Positions 26,548 through 35,482 of a DNA stretch of 64,000 nt are shown piece after piece; within the stretch, counting starts at the first letter, position 1; every line of letters starts with the position of its first letter. Made by a program: the position numbers and the translations under genes. This DNA comes from JAHEDT01 sp963825615. GTDB taxonomy: Bacteria; Desulfobacterota; Desulfuromonadia; Desulfuromonadales; BM103. The notes beneath the pieces were generated by a model. The model worked only from the letters and a program-made list of their open reading frames with translations. It did not search any database and was not told the DNA's origin. The stretch spans positions 1,162,686-1,226,685 of the forward strand of contig CAWGTV010000001.1 of NCBI GenBank assembly GCA_963825615.1, in the 5' to 3' direction.

Positions 26548-27069
26548 TCAGGGGACCCGGTAACTGCCGTGCAGGTCCAGGGTCTGCCCGGTGACGGACG
26601 ATGTCCCCTCCTCATCCATGAAGGACAGGGATGACCAGATAAAGGATAGCTCGCCGGTTATCCCTCTGAGGTGTTTTGTACCGCCGACGATGGTGCCGCT
26701 GAACGGATTGTCCTGTTGCAGTTTTTCGCTTTGCAACGTGATGTAAACCTTCGGCCCGGCGAGGTCTTTCCAGACGCAGCGGGCAACGACCCCGGTCACG
26801 GAGTCGGCGAGGCCGACACAGTCGGACCAGTAGTCTTTTTGTTTGCCGAGGCTGGTCTGCAGGTTGACATGGCCGGACAAGGTGAAGGTGTAAATCTTGC
26901 GGTCTTCGCTGAAGGGGAACTTCTGCCGCTCGCCGTTGGCGATCCAGGTGCCGCTGAAATCACCCGATTCCGCGGCATGGCCGGCTGTCGGCCAGCCCGG
27001 CGTGAGGAGCAGAACACCCAAGGTGATCATCAGCAGGCCCCATCTTCGTGCAGAATGATTGCCGCTCAT
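26548..27069 (-). CDS. Exported protein of unknown function
   Basis: This 173-residue protein has a signal peptide (residues about 8-33, GLLMITLGVLLLTPGWPTAGHAAE) and a small beta-rich domain (GDFSGTWIANGERQKFPFSEDRKIYTFTLSGHVNLQT; later LHGSYRVP). 'GDFSGTW' openings are common in small lipocalin-like or avidin-like exported proteins, but nothing else supports that assignment. The ATG at 27069 follows a G-rich stretch (GGGGGTG) that can serve as ribosome-binding site. It is divergent from the FMN glutamate-synthase-like gene and 64 bases upstream of dcuA on the same strand; whether it is cotranscribed is unclear. Confidence 0.65.
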   Translation of the reverse strand: MSGNHSARRWGLLMITLGVLLLTPGWPTAGHAAESGDFSGTWIANGERQKFPFSEDRKIYTFTLSGHVNLQTSLGKQKDYWSDCVGLADSVTGVVARCVWKDLAGPKVYITLQSEKLQQDNPFSGTIVGGTKHLRGITGELSFIWSSLSFMDEEGTSSVTGQTLDLHGSYRVP

Positions 27070-27246
27070 CGCGCACCCCCAAAAAGTGTTGTGTGAGTCG
27101 AGTTTAACTATATAATGGGAAGTGAAACATTCAAGCCTGCAAATGTATGCTTTATAATGTTTTTTATTTAATCATTAACAAAAACTTACTTGTTATTCCT
27201 TCGCTATAGTGATTTTAAAAGCTGGAATCCCGTTGGAGTTTATGCC

Positions 27247-28848
27247 ATGAACCATCGCCTCCGCCTGCTGCCGCTACAGATCGTCGCTGGCCTGGTCCTG
27301 TTGTGCTTCCTGCTCGGTCTGTGGAACCGGCTGTTCTTCTGGCCGCTGCTGCTGCTCGGCCCGCTATTGCTCCTCGGTCTATGGGACCTACGGCAGAAAG
27401 GGCACAGCCTGTTGCGCAATTTTCCACTCATGGGGCACTTGCGCTATCTGATCGAAGGCTTCGGCGACCCACTGCGCCAATACATCGTCGAGAATAACCG
27501 CGAGGGACGTCCCTTCAACCGTGACGTCCGCTCGCTGATCTACCAGCGGGCGAAAAACATCGAGGCGAAAAAAGCCTTCGGCACTGAGCTCGACGTCTAC
27601 GAACCAGGGTATCTCTGGATGAGCCATTCGATGGTGCCGCAGGATGTGGCCAAGGAACTGCCACGGGTCACCATCGGCGGGGCGCAGTGCTGCTGGCCCT
27701 ACTCGGCCTCGATCTTCAACATCTCGGCCATGAGCTTTGGCTCGCTGAGCGGCAACGCCATCCAGGCCCTGAACAAGGGGGCCCACATGGGCGGCTTCTT
27801 TCACACCACCGGCGAGGGCGGGGTCAGCCGCTATCACAAGCAGCACGGCGGCGATCTCAACTGGCAGATCGGCAGCGGCTACTTCGGCTGCCGCGCCGCT
27901 GACGGCGGCTTCAGCGCCGACCTGTTCGCCGAACAGGCCAGTCTCGAGCAGATCAAGATGATCGAGATCAAGATCTCCCAGGGGGCCAAGCCGGGGCACG
28001 GCGGCATCCTGCCGGCAGGAAAGATCTCGGCCGAAGTCGCCGAGGCCCGCAAGATTCCCATGGGTCAGGACTGCATCTCTCCGGCTCACCATTCGGCCTT
28101 TACCACTCCCGTCGAGCTGCTCGAGTTCGTCGCCAGGCTGCGCGAGCTGTCCAGGGGGAAACCGGTCGGCTTCAAGCTCTGCGTCGGCCACCCCCACGAG
28201 TTCCTGGCTGTTTGCAAGGCCATGCACAAGACCGGGATCTTGCCGGACTTTATCGTGGTTGACGGCGGCGAGGGCGGCACGGGAGCCGCGCCGCTGGAGT
28301 TCTCCGACCGCATCGGCTTCCCAATGCGCGAAGGCTTGACGTTTGTCAACAACACCCTGATCGGCATCGGCGTACGCGACCAGGTCAAAATCGGCGTCAG
28401 CGGCAAGGCCTCTGCCGCCGGGCTGCTTGCCGGAGCCATGGCGCTCGGCGCGGACTGGGTCAACGCGGCCCGCGCCTTCATGTTCTGCCTCGGCTGCATC
28501 CAGGCGCAGATGTGCCACAGCAACCACTGCCCGGTCGGCGTAGCCACCCAGGACCCGAAGCTGCAGCAGGCGCTGGATGTCGACGATAAGGCCACAAGGG
28601 TTGCCAACTACCACCGCAACACCCTGCACATGCTCAACGAGATTACCGCTGCGGCGGGGCTCGAGCATCCCACCCTGTTCCGTCCGGAGCATTTCTTCCA
28701 GCGCACGGGTGCGGTTGGCGCACAGAGCTGCGCCGACCTTTTCATCACCCTGGCGCCGGGCGAGCTGCTGGCCGGGACGGATAAACCGGTCATGGCCAGG
28801 TACTGGGCGATGGCCCAGGCCGAGAGCTTCAAGCCCATACGGGCCTAA
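27247..28848 (+). CDS. FMN-binding glutamate-synthase-domain protein, membrane-anchored
   Basis: A 533-residue protein. Two N-terminal transmembrane helices (residues about 6-24 and 28-46) precede a full FMN-binding domain of the large subunit of glutamate synthase. The FMN/substrate blocks are visible as ISAMSFGSLSGNAIQALN, TGEGGVSRYH, ISQGAKPGHGGILP and VDGGEGGTGAAPLEF. The [3Fe-4S] cysteines are CLGCIQAQMCHSNHCPVGVATQDP. The glutaminase domain of true GltB is absent, so ammonia or another donor would be needed, or the enzyme acts differently; the family is usually annotated 'FMN-binding glutamate synthase family'. The ATG at 27247 has GGAG nine bases upstream. It is not linked to gltD. Confidence 0.88.
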   Translation: MNHRLRLLPLQIVAGLVLLCFLLGLWNRLFFWPLLLLGPLLLLGLWDLRQKGHSLLRNFPLMGHLRYLIEGFGDPLRQYIVENNREGRPFNRDVRSLIYQRAKNIEAKKAFGTELDVYEPGYLWMSHSMVPQDVAKELPRVTIGGAQCCWPYSASIFNISAMSFGSLSGNAIQALNKGAHMGGFFHTTGEGGVSRYHKQHGGDLNWQIGSGYFGCRAADGGFSADLFAEQASLEQIKMIEIKISQGAKPGHGGILPAGKISAEVAEARKIPMGQDCISPAHHSAFTTPVELLEFVARLRELSRGKPVGFKLCVGHPHEFLAVCKAMHKTGILPDFIVVDGGEGGTGAAPLEFSDRIGFPMREGLTFVNNTLIGIGVRDQVKIGVSGKASAAGLLAGAMALGADWVNAARAFMFCLGCIQAQMCHSNHCPVGVATQDPKLQQALDVDDKATRVANYHRNTLHMLNEITAAAGLEHPTLFRPEHFFQRTGAVGAQSCADLFITLAPGELLAGTDKPVMARYWAMAQAESFKPIRA

Positions 28849-28918
28849 GTCACTGAAACTTTGCCTTCAATATTGGCAGTAATCTGCTCCTGACTGCCCT
28901 CTCACTTACAAACAAAAA

Positions 28919-28946
28919 GCCCCTTGAGAGTTGATCTCCCAGGGGC
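28919..28946. terminator. Bidirectional terminator between convergent genes
   Basis: A GCCCCT...AGGGGC stem with internal GAG/CTC pairing. On the minus strand it runs into CTTTTTGTTTG, strong for termination of the gene ending at 29170. On the plus strand a T run follows at a distance. Confidence 0.75.
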
Positions 28947-29062
28947 GGTACCATTTTTTAACCTTTCCAGGGTTATTGCAATGCGGCCGACTCTATTTTA
29001 TGCCGACAGTTCTCCTGCCATGGAAATTAATATCTCCCTTGTTCAGTAATTGTTATCAAACG

Positions 29063-29104
29063 AGCCATAGCCACTTAACGTCAAGGTGGCCATGGCTTTT
29101 TGCT
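29063..29104 (+). terminator. Second plus-strand terminator candidate
   Basis: AGCCATAGCCAC pairs with GTGGCCATGGCT (one G-U type mismatch) around an 11-base loop, followed by TTTTTGCTTC. It lies in the 321 bp gap between convergent genes; together the two hairpins account for most of the recognisable structure there. Confidence 0.6.
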
Positions 29105-29169
29105 TCAATTACAGTGCTCAGAGAGCCGCCGGTTTTGTCTCACTGCATGCGGAACAGTGCGGAAAGGGC

Positions 29170-29967
29170 TCAAGGCAACAGCTCAAACCATGACCGGCTT
29201 CTGAACCACTTATCTTGCAAAGATTTCATATTCTCAGACACGACCAGCATACTCAAATAATTCCCCAAAGCATTGATCAACAGGGGATCTTCGCGCACGG
29301 CTATGCCCAGAGGTTCGACAGTCAACTTTGTCTCTCCGACGATCAACTCCTTGTCAGAGTAACGGGCGGCCATGTATGCGCAAAACGGATAGTCCGCTAT
29401 CACTGCATCAGCCTGGTCCTGGAGGAGCAGCTCGATTGCCTTGTCGTACGAATCGACAAAGGTGAGGTTGGCTTTTGGCGCCGCCTGCTCGACAACAGCC
29501 TGGCTGGTCGAGCCTTTGAGCGTGGCAACCTTGAATTTATCGCTGTTCAGCCCTTCCTTTTTCAGAAGTTCGACGGACTTGAGCTTGAGCAGAATCCCCT
29601 TCCCTGAAACGTAGTAGGGCCCGATGAAAGCGACTTTCGTATTGCGCTCGGGTGTCATTGTCATGCCGGAAACAATCATGTCAATTTTGCCCGCTTGCAG
29701 AGCCGGCAGCAATTCGGCAAAAGGCATCTTGGCAAAGTTGACTTTCAGGTTCATGCTCTGCGCTATTGAGCGAGCAAGATCGGCATCGAATCCGATCAGT
29801 TCACCTTCCTTCGATACGGCAGTCAGAGGGGGCTGGTCACCCGTCATGCCAACCACCAGCTCACCCTTTTTAAGGATGTCATCAAAGATGGGGCCAGCGC
29901 AGGCAACACCAATAAACACAAACACAATCGATAAAGCAAAAACCGTGGACCATAATGACCTTTTCAT
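29170..29967 (-). CDS. Periplasmic amino-acid-type solute-binding protein (family 3)
   Basis: A 265-residue extracellular solute-binding protein of family 3. The signal peptide is residues 1-24. The N-lobe begins 'GELVVGMTGDQPPLTAVSKEGELIGFDADLARSIAQSM', the usual substrate-contact region, and 'QAGKIDMIVSGMTMTPERNTKVAFIGPYYVSGKG' follows. The C-lobe has VATLKGSTSQAV and 'QADAVIADYPF'. The family binds polar amino acids or organic acids for ABC import or receptor use. No permease or ATPase is adjacent, so it is either an orphan binding protein for an unlinked transporter or a sensor input (inference). A terminator follows. Confidence 0.85.
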   Translation of the reverse strand: MKRSLWSTVFALSIVFVFIGVACAGPIFDDILKKGELVVGMTGDQPPLTAVSKEGELIGFDADLARSIAQSMNLKVNFAKMPFAELLPALQAGKIDMIVSGMTMTPERNTKVAFIGPYYVSGKGILLKLKSVELLKKEGLNSDKFKVATLKGSTSQAVVEQAAPKANLTFVDSYDKAIELLLQDQADAVIADYPFCAYMAARYSDKELIVGETKLTVEPLGIAVREDPLLINALGNYLSMLVVSENMKSLQDKWFRSRSWFELLP

Positions 29968-30042
29968 AAAACGTCTCCCTTATAAAATTGACAAGAGGTT
30001 TAAACTAACGCTCAAATTCTTTCTGGTAATACACCAATAAGA

Positions 30043-30471
30043 CTATTTGTTCAGTCCTGTATCTTTCAGCGCATAGTTGCAGCGATTGCTGATTTTCTTC
30101 TCGTTATTCTTGAGGCATTCGAGCAGGCGCCCTTCGCCTGGCTTGATGTCGGCGCAGTAGCTCTTGAGGTCGTCACGGCACTCACCGATGGCGTAGGATA
30201 GATTGGTCAGCGTCCGGTCGAGTTGACTGACCGAATCGTAGAGCGCGTACTCGCAACGGGGCGTGATCTTATCCTGGAAAGCATAGATGCAGGCGAGGAT
30301 GCGCCCTTCACCCGGAGTAACATTTTTGCAGAAGGTTGTCAGTTCCTGCTGGCACCCCTCGGTAAAGGTATCAAGTGCACCTTGAGCCCCTTTCAGGAGG
30401 GGATCTTCGGCCGCAAATGCAGGGAGCACCAGGAAGAACAGCAGCAAACCAGCCAGCAGCGTTTTTTTCAT
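30043..30471 (-). CDS. Exported Cys-rich-repeat (GLG1-type) protein
   Basis: This 142-residue exported protein (signal peptide residues 1-20) contains two copies of a cysteine-rich repeat: 'GCQQELTTFCKNVTPGEGRILACIYAFQDKITPRCEYAL' and, about 45 residues later, 'ECRDDLKSYCADIKPGEGRLLECLKNNEKKISNRCNYAL'. The spacing C-x(7)-C-x(9-10)-C-x(11)-C matches the cysteine-rich repeat of Golgi glycoprotein 1, which also occurs in bacterial periplasmic proteins. Four cysteines per repeat probably form two disulfides. The binding partner is unknown. Confidence 0.75.
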   Translation of the reverse strand: MKKTLLAGLLLFFLVLPAFAAEDPLLKGAQGALDTFTEGCQQELTTFCKNVTPGEGRILACIYAFQDKITPRCEYALYDSVSQLDRTLTNLSYAIGECRDDLKSYCADIKPGEGRLLECLKNNEKKISNRCNYALKDTGLNK

Positions 30472-30539
30472 ATCTTTATCTCCTAGAATTGTTAGAGACC
30501 ACGGGATTATATCCTCTCACTTTTATTCTCAATCGGTGT

Positions 30540-31928
30540 TCAGATTGCATATTCGGTGTAGTAACGGGCAACGCGGTCGATCGCCAGAATGTAGGCGGCG
30601 GTGCGCAGGTCCGGCACATCGTCCCGCGAGCGCCAGATCAGACGAATCGCCTGGTAGGCCTCGCACATGGTGTCCTCGAGCCCGGAGCGCACCAGGTTGA
30701 GTTCACTCGCATCCTTCTGGAAATCCAGCCTGAGTTTCTCCGGGATTTCCCCTCCCATGGCCTGCGCCAGGGCGTCCATGGCAATTTCCCCCCGGGCAGG
30801 CATGTAGCGGCGGCCCATCTTGCCGAAACGTATATGGGCAAGGTTCTTGGTCCACTCGAAGTAGGACACCGTCACCCCGCCGGCATTGGCATACATATCC
30901 GGAATGATGATGACGCCTCGGTTACGCAGGATTTCGTCGGCCTCAGCGGTCACCGGGCCGTTGGCCGCTTCGACGATCAGTCTGGCCTGGATGCGATCAG
31001 CATTCTCCGCAGTAATCTGGGCTTCCATGGCAGCCGGAATCAGGATTTCAAAATCCACTTCAAGTAAAGATTTGCCTTTTTCAACGTACTCTGCATTAGG
31101 ATATCCCTTGACTCCGCCATGCTCGCGTAGATAAGCGGCGACGCTCTCGATGTTCAGCCCTTGCTCACTGCGCAGGCCACCGTCGCGCTCAATGATGGCA
31201 ATGATCTGGTAACCATCCTCTTCCTGCAGGAATTTGGCGGCATGATAGCCGACATTGCCAAGGCCCTGAACGACGACCCGCTTGCCGGCAAGGCCGGGCG
31301 TCAACTTCGCTTCGGCGACATCTTCGGCATGGCGGAAGAACTCCTGCATGGCGTACTGCACCCCCCGGCCGGTGGCCTCGGTGCGGCCATCGACACCCCC
31401 CATTTCGGGGGGCTTGCCGGTGATGCAGGCAGCCGCATCGATGTCATCGGGGTGCAGGGTCCAGTACAGGTCGGCCATCAGGGCCATCTCGCGGGGGCCG
31501 GTCCCCATGTCCGGTGCCGGCACGATCAACGCCGGGATGAGATAACCTTTCTTCTTGAGTTCCACAGCGAAATGCCGGGTGATACGATCGAGATCCTCCC
31601 GTGAATACGCCCGCGGGTCGATGCAAAGACCCCCTTTAGAGCCGCCGAAGGGGATGTCGACCACCGCGCATTTGAAGGTCATCAGAGCGGCCAGTGCTTC
31701 GACTTCATCCTGGTTGACTTCGAGCGCATAGCGGATGCCGCCCTTGGCCGGCAGGTGGTGTTCACTGTGCGTCGCCCGCCACCCCTTGAAGACCTTATGC
31801 TCACCATTGATTTTGACCTGGGAGCGGACCTGGTACACCGAGCGGCATTCGCCGAGCAGTTCGGCGATTCCAGGCGACAGATCCATGCGGGATACGGCGG
31901 CATCGAACATCTTTTTGACACTGTGCAT
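30540..31928 (-). CDS. gdhA: Glutamate dehydrogenase (Glu/Leu/Phe/Val dehydrogenase family)
   Basis: A 462-residue cytoplasmic enzyme converting glutamate to 2-oxoglutarate and ammonia with NAD(P). The dimerisation domain has the catalytic region PAKGGIRYALEVNQDEVEALAALMTFKCAVVDIPFGGSKGG, including Lys and the GGSKGG loop. The Rossmann domain carries GLGNVG at about residue 232. 'PAPDMGTGPREM' contributes the catalytic Asp. The ATG at 31928 has no close ribosome-binding site; AAGGAG lies 26 bases upstream, ideally placed for an ATA codon at 31949 that would add ISDHPSF, similar to the N-terminus of related enzymes. The true start may be that ATA. Confidence 0.9.
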   Translation of the reverse strand: MHSVKKMFDAAVSRMDLSPGIAELLGECRSVYQVRSQVKINGEHKVFKGWRATHSEHHLPAKGGIRYALEVNQDEVEALAALMTFKCAVVDIPFGGSKGGLCIDPRAYSREDLDRITRHFAVELKKKGYLIPALIVPAPDMGTGPREMALMADLYWTLHPDDIDAAACITGKPPEMGGVDGRTEATGRGVQYAMQEFFRHAEDVAEAKLTPGLAGKRVVVQGLGNVGYHAAKFLQEEDGYQIIAIIERDGGLRSEQGLNIESVAAYLREHGGVKGYPNAEYVEKGKSLLEVDFEILIPAAMEAQITAENADRIQARLIVEAANGPVTAEADEILRNRGVIIIPDMYANAGGVTVSYFEWTKNLAHIRFGKMGRRYMPARGEIAMDALAQAMGGEIPEKLRLDFQKDASELNLVRSGLEDTMCEAYQAIRLIWRSRDDVPDLRTAAYILAIDRVARYYTEYAI

Positions 31929-32104
31929 AAAGCTCGGATGATCGGATATGGTTATCTCCTTGTGACGGCTGTCAAAGATTTTGATTGATCAGAACCGCCA
32001 TTCAGCATTCAGTCTCACGAAATGGATAGCCGCATTTTCAAACGTCAATTACAAACACAGTAATCCTGAAAAGCCAATGGCAAAAGGTCCTGTGCTGACC
32101 TGCA

Positions 32105-33322
32105 TCACCCCCCGTCCCCGCTGCCGGCGCTCCTGACCCGCGTCGCAAGGGAGGTGACCAGGGGATTGGCACTCAGGCCGTGGGCCAGGACACTCAACAC
32201 GATGGTACAGACCGCGGTTATCGCGATGGTCTCGCCACCAGGGAGGCGGTCGTTGAGGACGATCACACCAAACACGATGCTGGCCAGGCCGCGTGGACCG
32301 AACCAACCCATGAACAGCTTTTCATCGGTGTGCAGCCCCGTTCCGGCCAACGCCAGGAACACCGGCAGCATACGGATCAGGGTCAGGCTGAGCAGGGCAT
32401 AGAGCAGAACATGCCAGCTGAAATAGCCGATCGACTGGCCGATGACGGCCGCTCCGAAGGTCACCCAGGTGATCAGCGCCAGAGTATCCCCAGTCCCCTC
32501 GGCAGCCAGCAGCAGCGTGTGCTTGTCCTTTTTGACGATGCCGCTGAACAGCAACCCGCCGGCAAAGGCAGCGATGAAACCGCTGCCACCGAGCCACTGG
32601 GCCGCGGCAAAACAGGCCACCGCCAGTGAGGGGACCGTCAACTGCAACCAGGTCTGAGTTAACCAGCCCCGCTTTTCCGCCCGTTTGAAGAGCAACGCAC
32701 CCACAAACGTCAAACCGACACCCACCAGCACGCCGAGACCGATCTCTGCCGCCACGAGTTCCAAGGCAATAAGCAGTGGTCTGCCGTCCCCGGCGGCACC
32801 GGTAGCCAAGGCCAGGAAGGTGAAGAGGATCGGCACGCAGATGCCGTCGTTCAGGCCGCTTTCCACGTTCAGGCTCTCGCGGATATTCTGCGGCACCGCC
32901 GCGTTGGACACCACCGCCTTGCCCAAAGCGGCGTCAGTCGGGGCCAAAAGCGTCGCCAGGATGGCCACCTCCAGCAAGGTCAGACCATCGAACAACAGCA
33001 CGCCGAAACCGAAGCCGAGCAGGAGGGTGAGGGGTAGGCCGACCAACAGCAATCGTTTCGGCAGGACGATGCTCTTTTTGAGGACGCCGAGATCGGCGTT
33101 AGCGGCATCGATAAAGAGGACCAGGGCAAGGGCCAGCTCAGCCAGGGTGCGCAACCCCTCGGCGTCTACATCAAGAGTCAGCAACCCCAGGCCGAGGGGC
33201 CCGAGCGCCAGGCCGAAGGCGGTATACACAACCGCACCGTTGATCGGCGTACGTTCCAGGCCGCCGCAGGCCATGCTGTAGATGAGCACGAATACAGCGA
33301 TGATCGCCAGATTTCCGTACAT
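32105..33322 (-). CDS. Cation/proton antiporter, CPA1-type
   Basis: A 405-residue protein with about 12 membrane helices of the Na+(K+)/H+ exchanger superfamily. The ion-binding region 'SLNVESGLNDGICVPILFTFLALA' (residues about 150-172) is diagnostic: the ND pair corresponds to the catalytic Asp of the CPA1/NhaP group. 'FMGWFGPRGLASIVFG' near residue 345 is the second family motif. There is no long cytoplasmic tail. It exchanges Na+ or K+ for protons and helps pH and salt homeostasis. It is well separated from neighbours on both sides. Confidence 0.87.
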   Translation of the reverse strand: MYGNLAIIAVFVLIYSMACGGLERTPINGAVVYTAFGLALGPLGLGLLTLDVDAEGLRTLAELALALVLFIDAANADLGVLKKSIVLPKRLLLVGLPLTLLLGFGFGVLLFDGLTLLEVAILATLLAPTDAALGKAVVSNAAVPQNIRESLNVESGLNDGICVPILFTFLALATGAAGDGRPLLIALELVAAEIGLGVLVGVGLTFVGALLFKRAEKRGWLTQTWLQLTVPSLAVACFAAAQWLGGSGFIAAFAGGLLFSGIVKKDKHTLLLAAEGTGDTLALITWVTFGAAVIGQSIGYFSWHVLLYALLSLTLIRMLPVFLALAGTGLHTDEKLFMGWFGPRGLASIVFGVIVLNDRLPGGETIAITAVCTIVLSVLAHGLSANPLVTSLATRVRSAGSGDGG

Positions 33323-33455
33323 GAGTTGGTTATCCTTTTCTGTTCGTTAAAGAGGGAGCATCGACTTGCAAGCGCTCAACAAACCCGGCGAGGGCCCGGT
33401 TGGGTCCCTACCGAAGCATTTGGATAGAGAGCACTGTACCGTATGCAGCCCCCGA

Positions 33456-33689
33456 TCAATTCTCCGGGGTTTTGCTCTTTTCACCAGTCTGCCCGGTCTT
33501 TGCCGCCTCTTCCCCACGGAAGATCACGGATTCGCCCTGCGTCCCGGAGAAGAGACCCTTTTCAGGGCCCTCCTCCCGGTTGTTGCGCAGTTCGACCGGC
33601 GTCATCCCGGAGCATCCGGCAACGATGGCCGCGGCCACAAGCAGGGCCACCATGTCCAGGGTTATTCTGAGACTCAATACGCCACGCAT
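33456..33689 (-). CDS. Small lipoprotein downstream of the porin
   Basis: The 77-residue protein has a signal peptide with lipobox VAGC (Cys27), then a short charged tail (MTPVELRNNREEGPEKGLFSGTQGE). Its ATG overlaps the porin stop (TAATG at 33689), which indicates coupled translation. Small lipoproteins with a comparable 'PEKGLFSG..GE' tail occur in Deltaproteobacterial envelopes; their role is unknown. With the porin upstream disrupted, coupled translation may be reduced (inference). Confidence 0.65.
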   Translation of the reverse strand: MRGVLSLRITLDMVALLVAAAIVAGCSGMTPVELRNNREEGPEKGLFSGTQGESVIFRGEEAAKTGQTGEKSKTPEN

Positions 33690-34770
33690 TAGAACTTGAC
33701 CCGCGCGCCGACGGTGCCCACATTGATATCGCTGACACTGGCAGCGCTATCCCAATCGAGGGAGAAGTTGCGATACTGAAGATAGATTTCTGTGCCGTAA
33801 TCGGCAAAGCTCTGGACCACGGCGACGCCGATGGACTTGCCTTTATCGTCATCCGCCGTAATATTCTCCGAATGACCATAGTCGATGCCGAAAGAGGTCG
33901 TACCATATTTCGTCAGCCTCGTCTGCCAGCCAAGCTTCCCCCAGAGATTATAGGGGTCGGAGCCGTTGTCGTTGTCCTTGGTGACGGCGGAGAAGGTGAC
34001 GTTCAACCCGGTGGCCTGGTGCAGGATAGAGAAGGAGCCGTCGTACTGGTAATCGGTGTTGTCCTCGTTGATCTTGGCGACCGCGGCGGCGGCCCCGGAC
34101 TTGAAACCGTACCCTTCTGCGACCCACCACAGGGAGGCGTCCCAGCGCTGGTCTCTTATCACCGCACCAGCCAGGCTGAAGCCATGGAACCTGGGCGTGT
34201 CGTAACGCAGGCGACTCTTGCGGCTCAGGCCGTCAAAGTCCTTGAACGTCCCGCCGACGGTGACATCGGTGAGTTGGTCGTTACCAGACTGCCGAAATTT
34301 GTGCCCGCCGACAATGTCGGCGATACTCGCATATTGGACCACGTCAGTGCCGGAGAGGTCGACCTCGGCGCTGTTGTTGGAAGCCGTATCCCCCCTTGCC
34401 CAGAGAGAGCTTGCCGAAGCGCTCGCTCGCCAGCGAGAGATCCGCATAGCGTTCGTCGAAGAAGTCACCGCTTTCCTCATTGTCCTGGCTGACCTTCGAG
34501 GATTCGTTCGGCGCGAAGGCCATCTCGAGCCGTGTGCCGATGTCCTTGCCGTTACCTTAAAATCTGACTACCTCTTCGCGGTCGTCTGCTTGACTGGTTT
34601 ACCTCCTGCTGCAGCACTTCCAGCTGCTTCTGCTGGGTATTGATCAGGTTTTCCAGCCTTTCGATCGTTTTGGCATCAACGGTAATCTGCTGCGCTGCAA
34701 CCGGCATCGCAGTGAGCCCAAGGGTTGTCAGGAGGAGCCCCACCATAATCAACTTAACCATTCGTTGCAT
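33689..34770 (-). pseudogene. Porin-like outer-membrane protein, multiply disrupted
   Basis: An ATG at 34770 (G-rich ribosome-binding site) opens MQRMVKLIMVGLLLTTLG, then AQQITVDAKTIERLENLINTQQKQLEVLQQEVNQ, the signal peptide and N-terminal coiled coil of Deltaproteobacterial porins. That frame hits an inserted foreign 50-mer (34535-34584) and stops. The expected first barrel strands are missing. Barrel coding resumes as IGTRLEMAFAPNESSKVSQDNEESGDFFDERYADLSL...LGKG, breaks at a run of six G (34390-34395), and continues in a third frame (DTASNNSAEVDLSGTDVVQY...) to the terminal strand VGTVGARVKF and stop at 33689. Two or three lesions make it a pseudogene unless the assembly is wrong. Confidence 0.75.
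34535..34584 (+). repeat. 50-bp copy of an ompA segment, inverted relative to its source
   Basis: 48 of 50 bases match 35794-35843 in reverse-complement orientation. On the plus strand it encodes ADVLAVTLKSDYLFAV, against ADVLAVTFKSDYLFAV in the OmpA lipoprotein. It interrupts the porin gene. Confidence 0.85.
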
Positions 34771-34956
34771 GTTTATCGACCCCCTTTTTTGTGGCGAATG
34801 AGCGCCTGTTGACAAGACCACCGAAAAAGCGGCACAGACTCCTTCAATACGCGGCTGTCCACTTGTCGATTCCCCCGAACTGACAACTTCGCGATCGGCC
34901 TGTAAAACGAACTTCTTTTGAGTTACCAAGCATTACAAAAATGAAAGGGCAGACAA

Positions 34957-34991
34957 AAGTGGCCCCGCAACTTATTCGTGCGGGGCCACTT
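34957..34991 (-). terminator. Intrinsic terminator of the exported helical protein gene
   Basis: A perfect 13-base-pair stem (AAGTGGCCCCGCA / TGCGGGGCCACTT) with a nine-base loop, followed on the minus strand by TTTTGTCT. It lies immediately past the stop at 35000. Confidence 0.85.
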
Positions 34992-34999
34992 ACTCATGG

Positions 35000-35455
35000 C
35001 TATTGAGCCAAAGGAATCTCTTTCGCCAACTCGTAGCGGCCGATCGCGGCCAGCTTTGATTCTACCTGCATGTAACGGAAGGCTTTCTTGCCCGGCAGCA
35101 CTTGGCTGACGTCCTTTGCCATTCCTTTCAAGACCGCAATACGTGCATTCTCGATAGTAAAATACTCGTCGATCAGTTTCAGCGCCTGTTCATCGGTCAA
35201 GGTTTGGTAGGCCGCGGCATAGGCCATAATCAATTCCGCCGTACGCTGATTGACCTGGAACAGCTCTTCCTGGTGCTTCTCGTAGACCGGCCAGAAGGCA
35301 GTGGCTTCCGCCTCGGTAAGGTCGATGTTCTCCATGACGATCAACTTCTTCTGATCCATCATGATTTTCTTGCGCAGAACATTGGAATCGTCGCCCATGG
35401 CCAGCAGCGGAACGCTTAGCAACAGGATTGTCAGCAGAATGGTTTTGATACGCAT
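35000..35455 (-). CDS. Exported helical protein of unknown function
   Basis: A 151-residue protein: signal peptide (residues 1-21), then a largely helical domain with 'LTEAEATAFWPVYEKHQEELFQVNQRTAELIMAYAAAYQTLTDEQALKLIDEYF'. The 'EAxxFWPxYxxYQ' pattern recurs in small periplasmic proteins of Desulfuromonadales and Bacteroidetes that are loosely Spy/CpxP-like in shape; I would not assign chaperone function from that. The downstream terminator and the 27-base gap to the OmpA lipoprotein gene suggest that the two minus-strand genes form one unit. Confidence 0.7.
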   Translation of the reverse strand: MRIKTILLTILLLSVPLLAMGDDSNVLRKKIMMDQKKLIVMENIDLTEAEATAFWPVYEKHQEELFQVNQRTAELIMAYAAAYQTLTDEQALKLIDEYFTIENARIAVLKGMAKDVSQVLPGKKAFRYMQVESKLAAIGRYELAKEIPLAQ

Positions 35456-35482
35456 CGTCTCTCTCCTTTGCAGTAAAACTGT

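Noticed and set aside
27388..28692. A 434-codon antisense frame inside the FMN glutamate-synthase gene
   Set aside because: Shadow of the codon-biased real gene; no ribosome-binding site and low-complexity Ala/Val/Asp composition.
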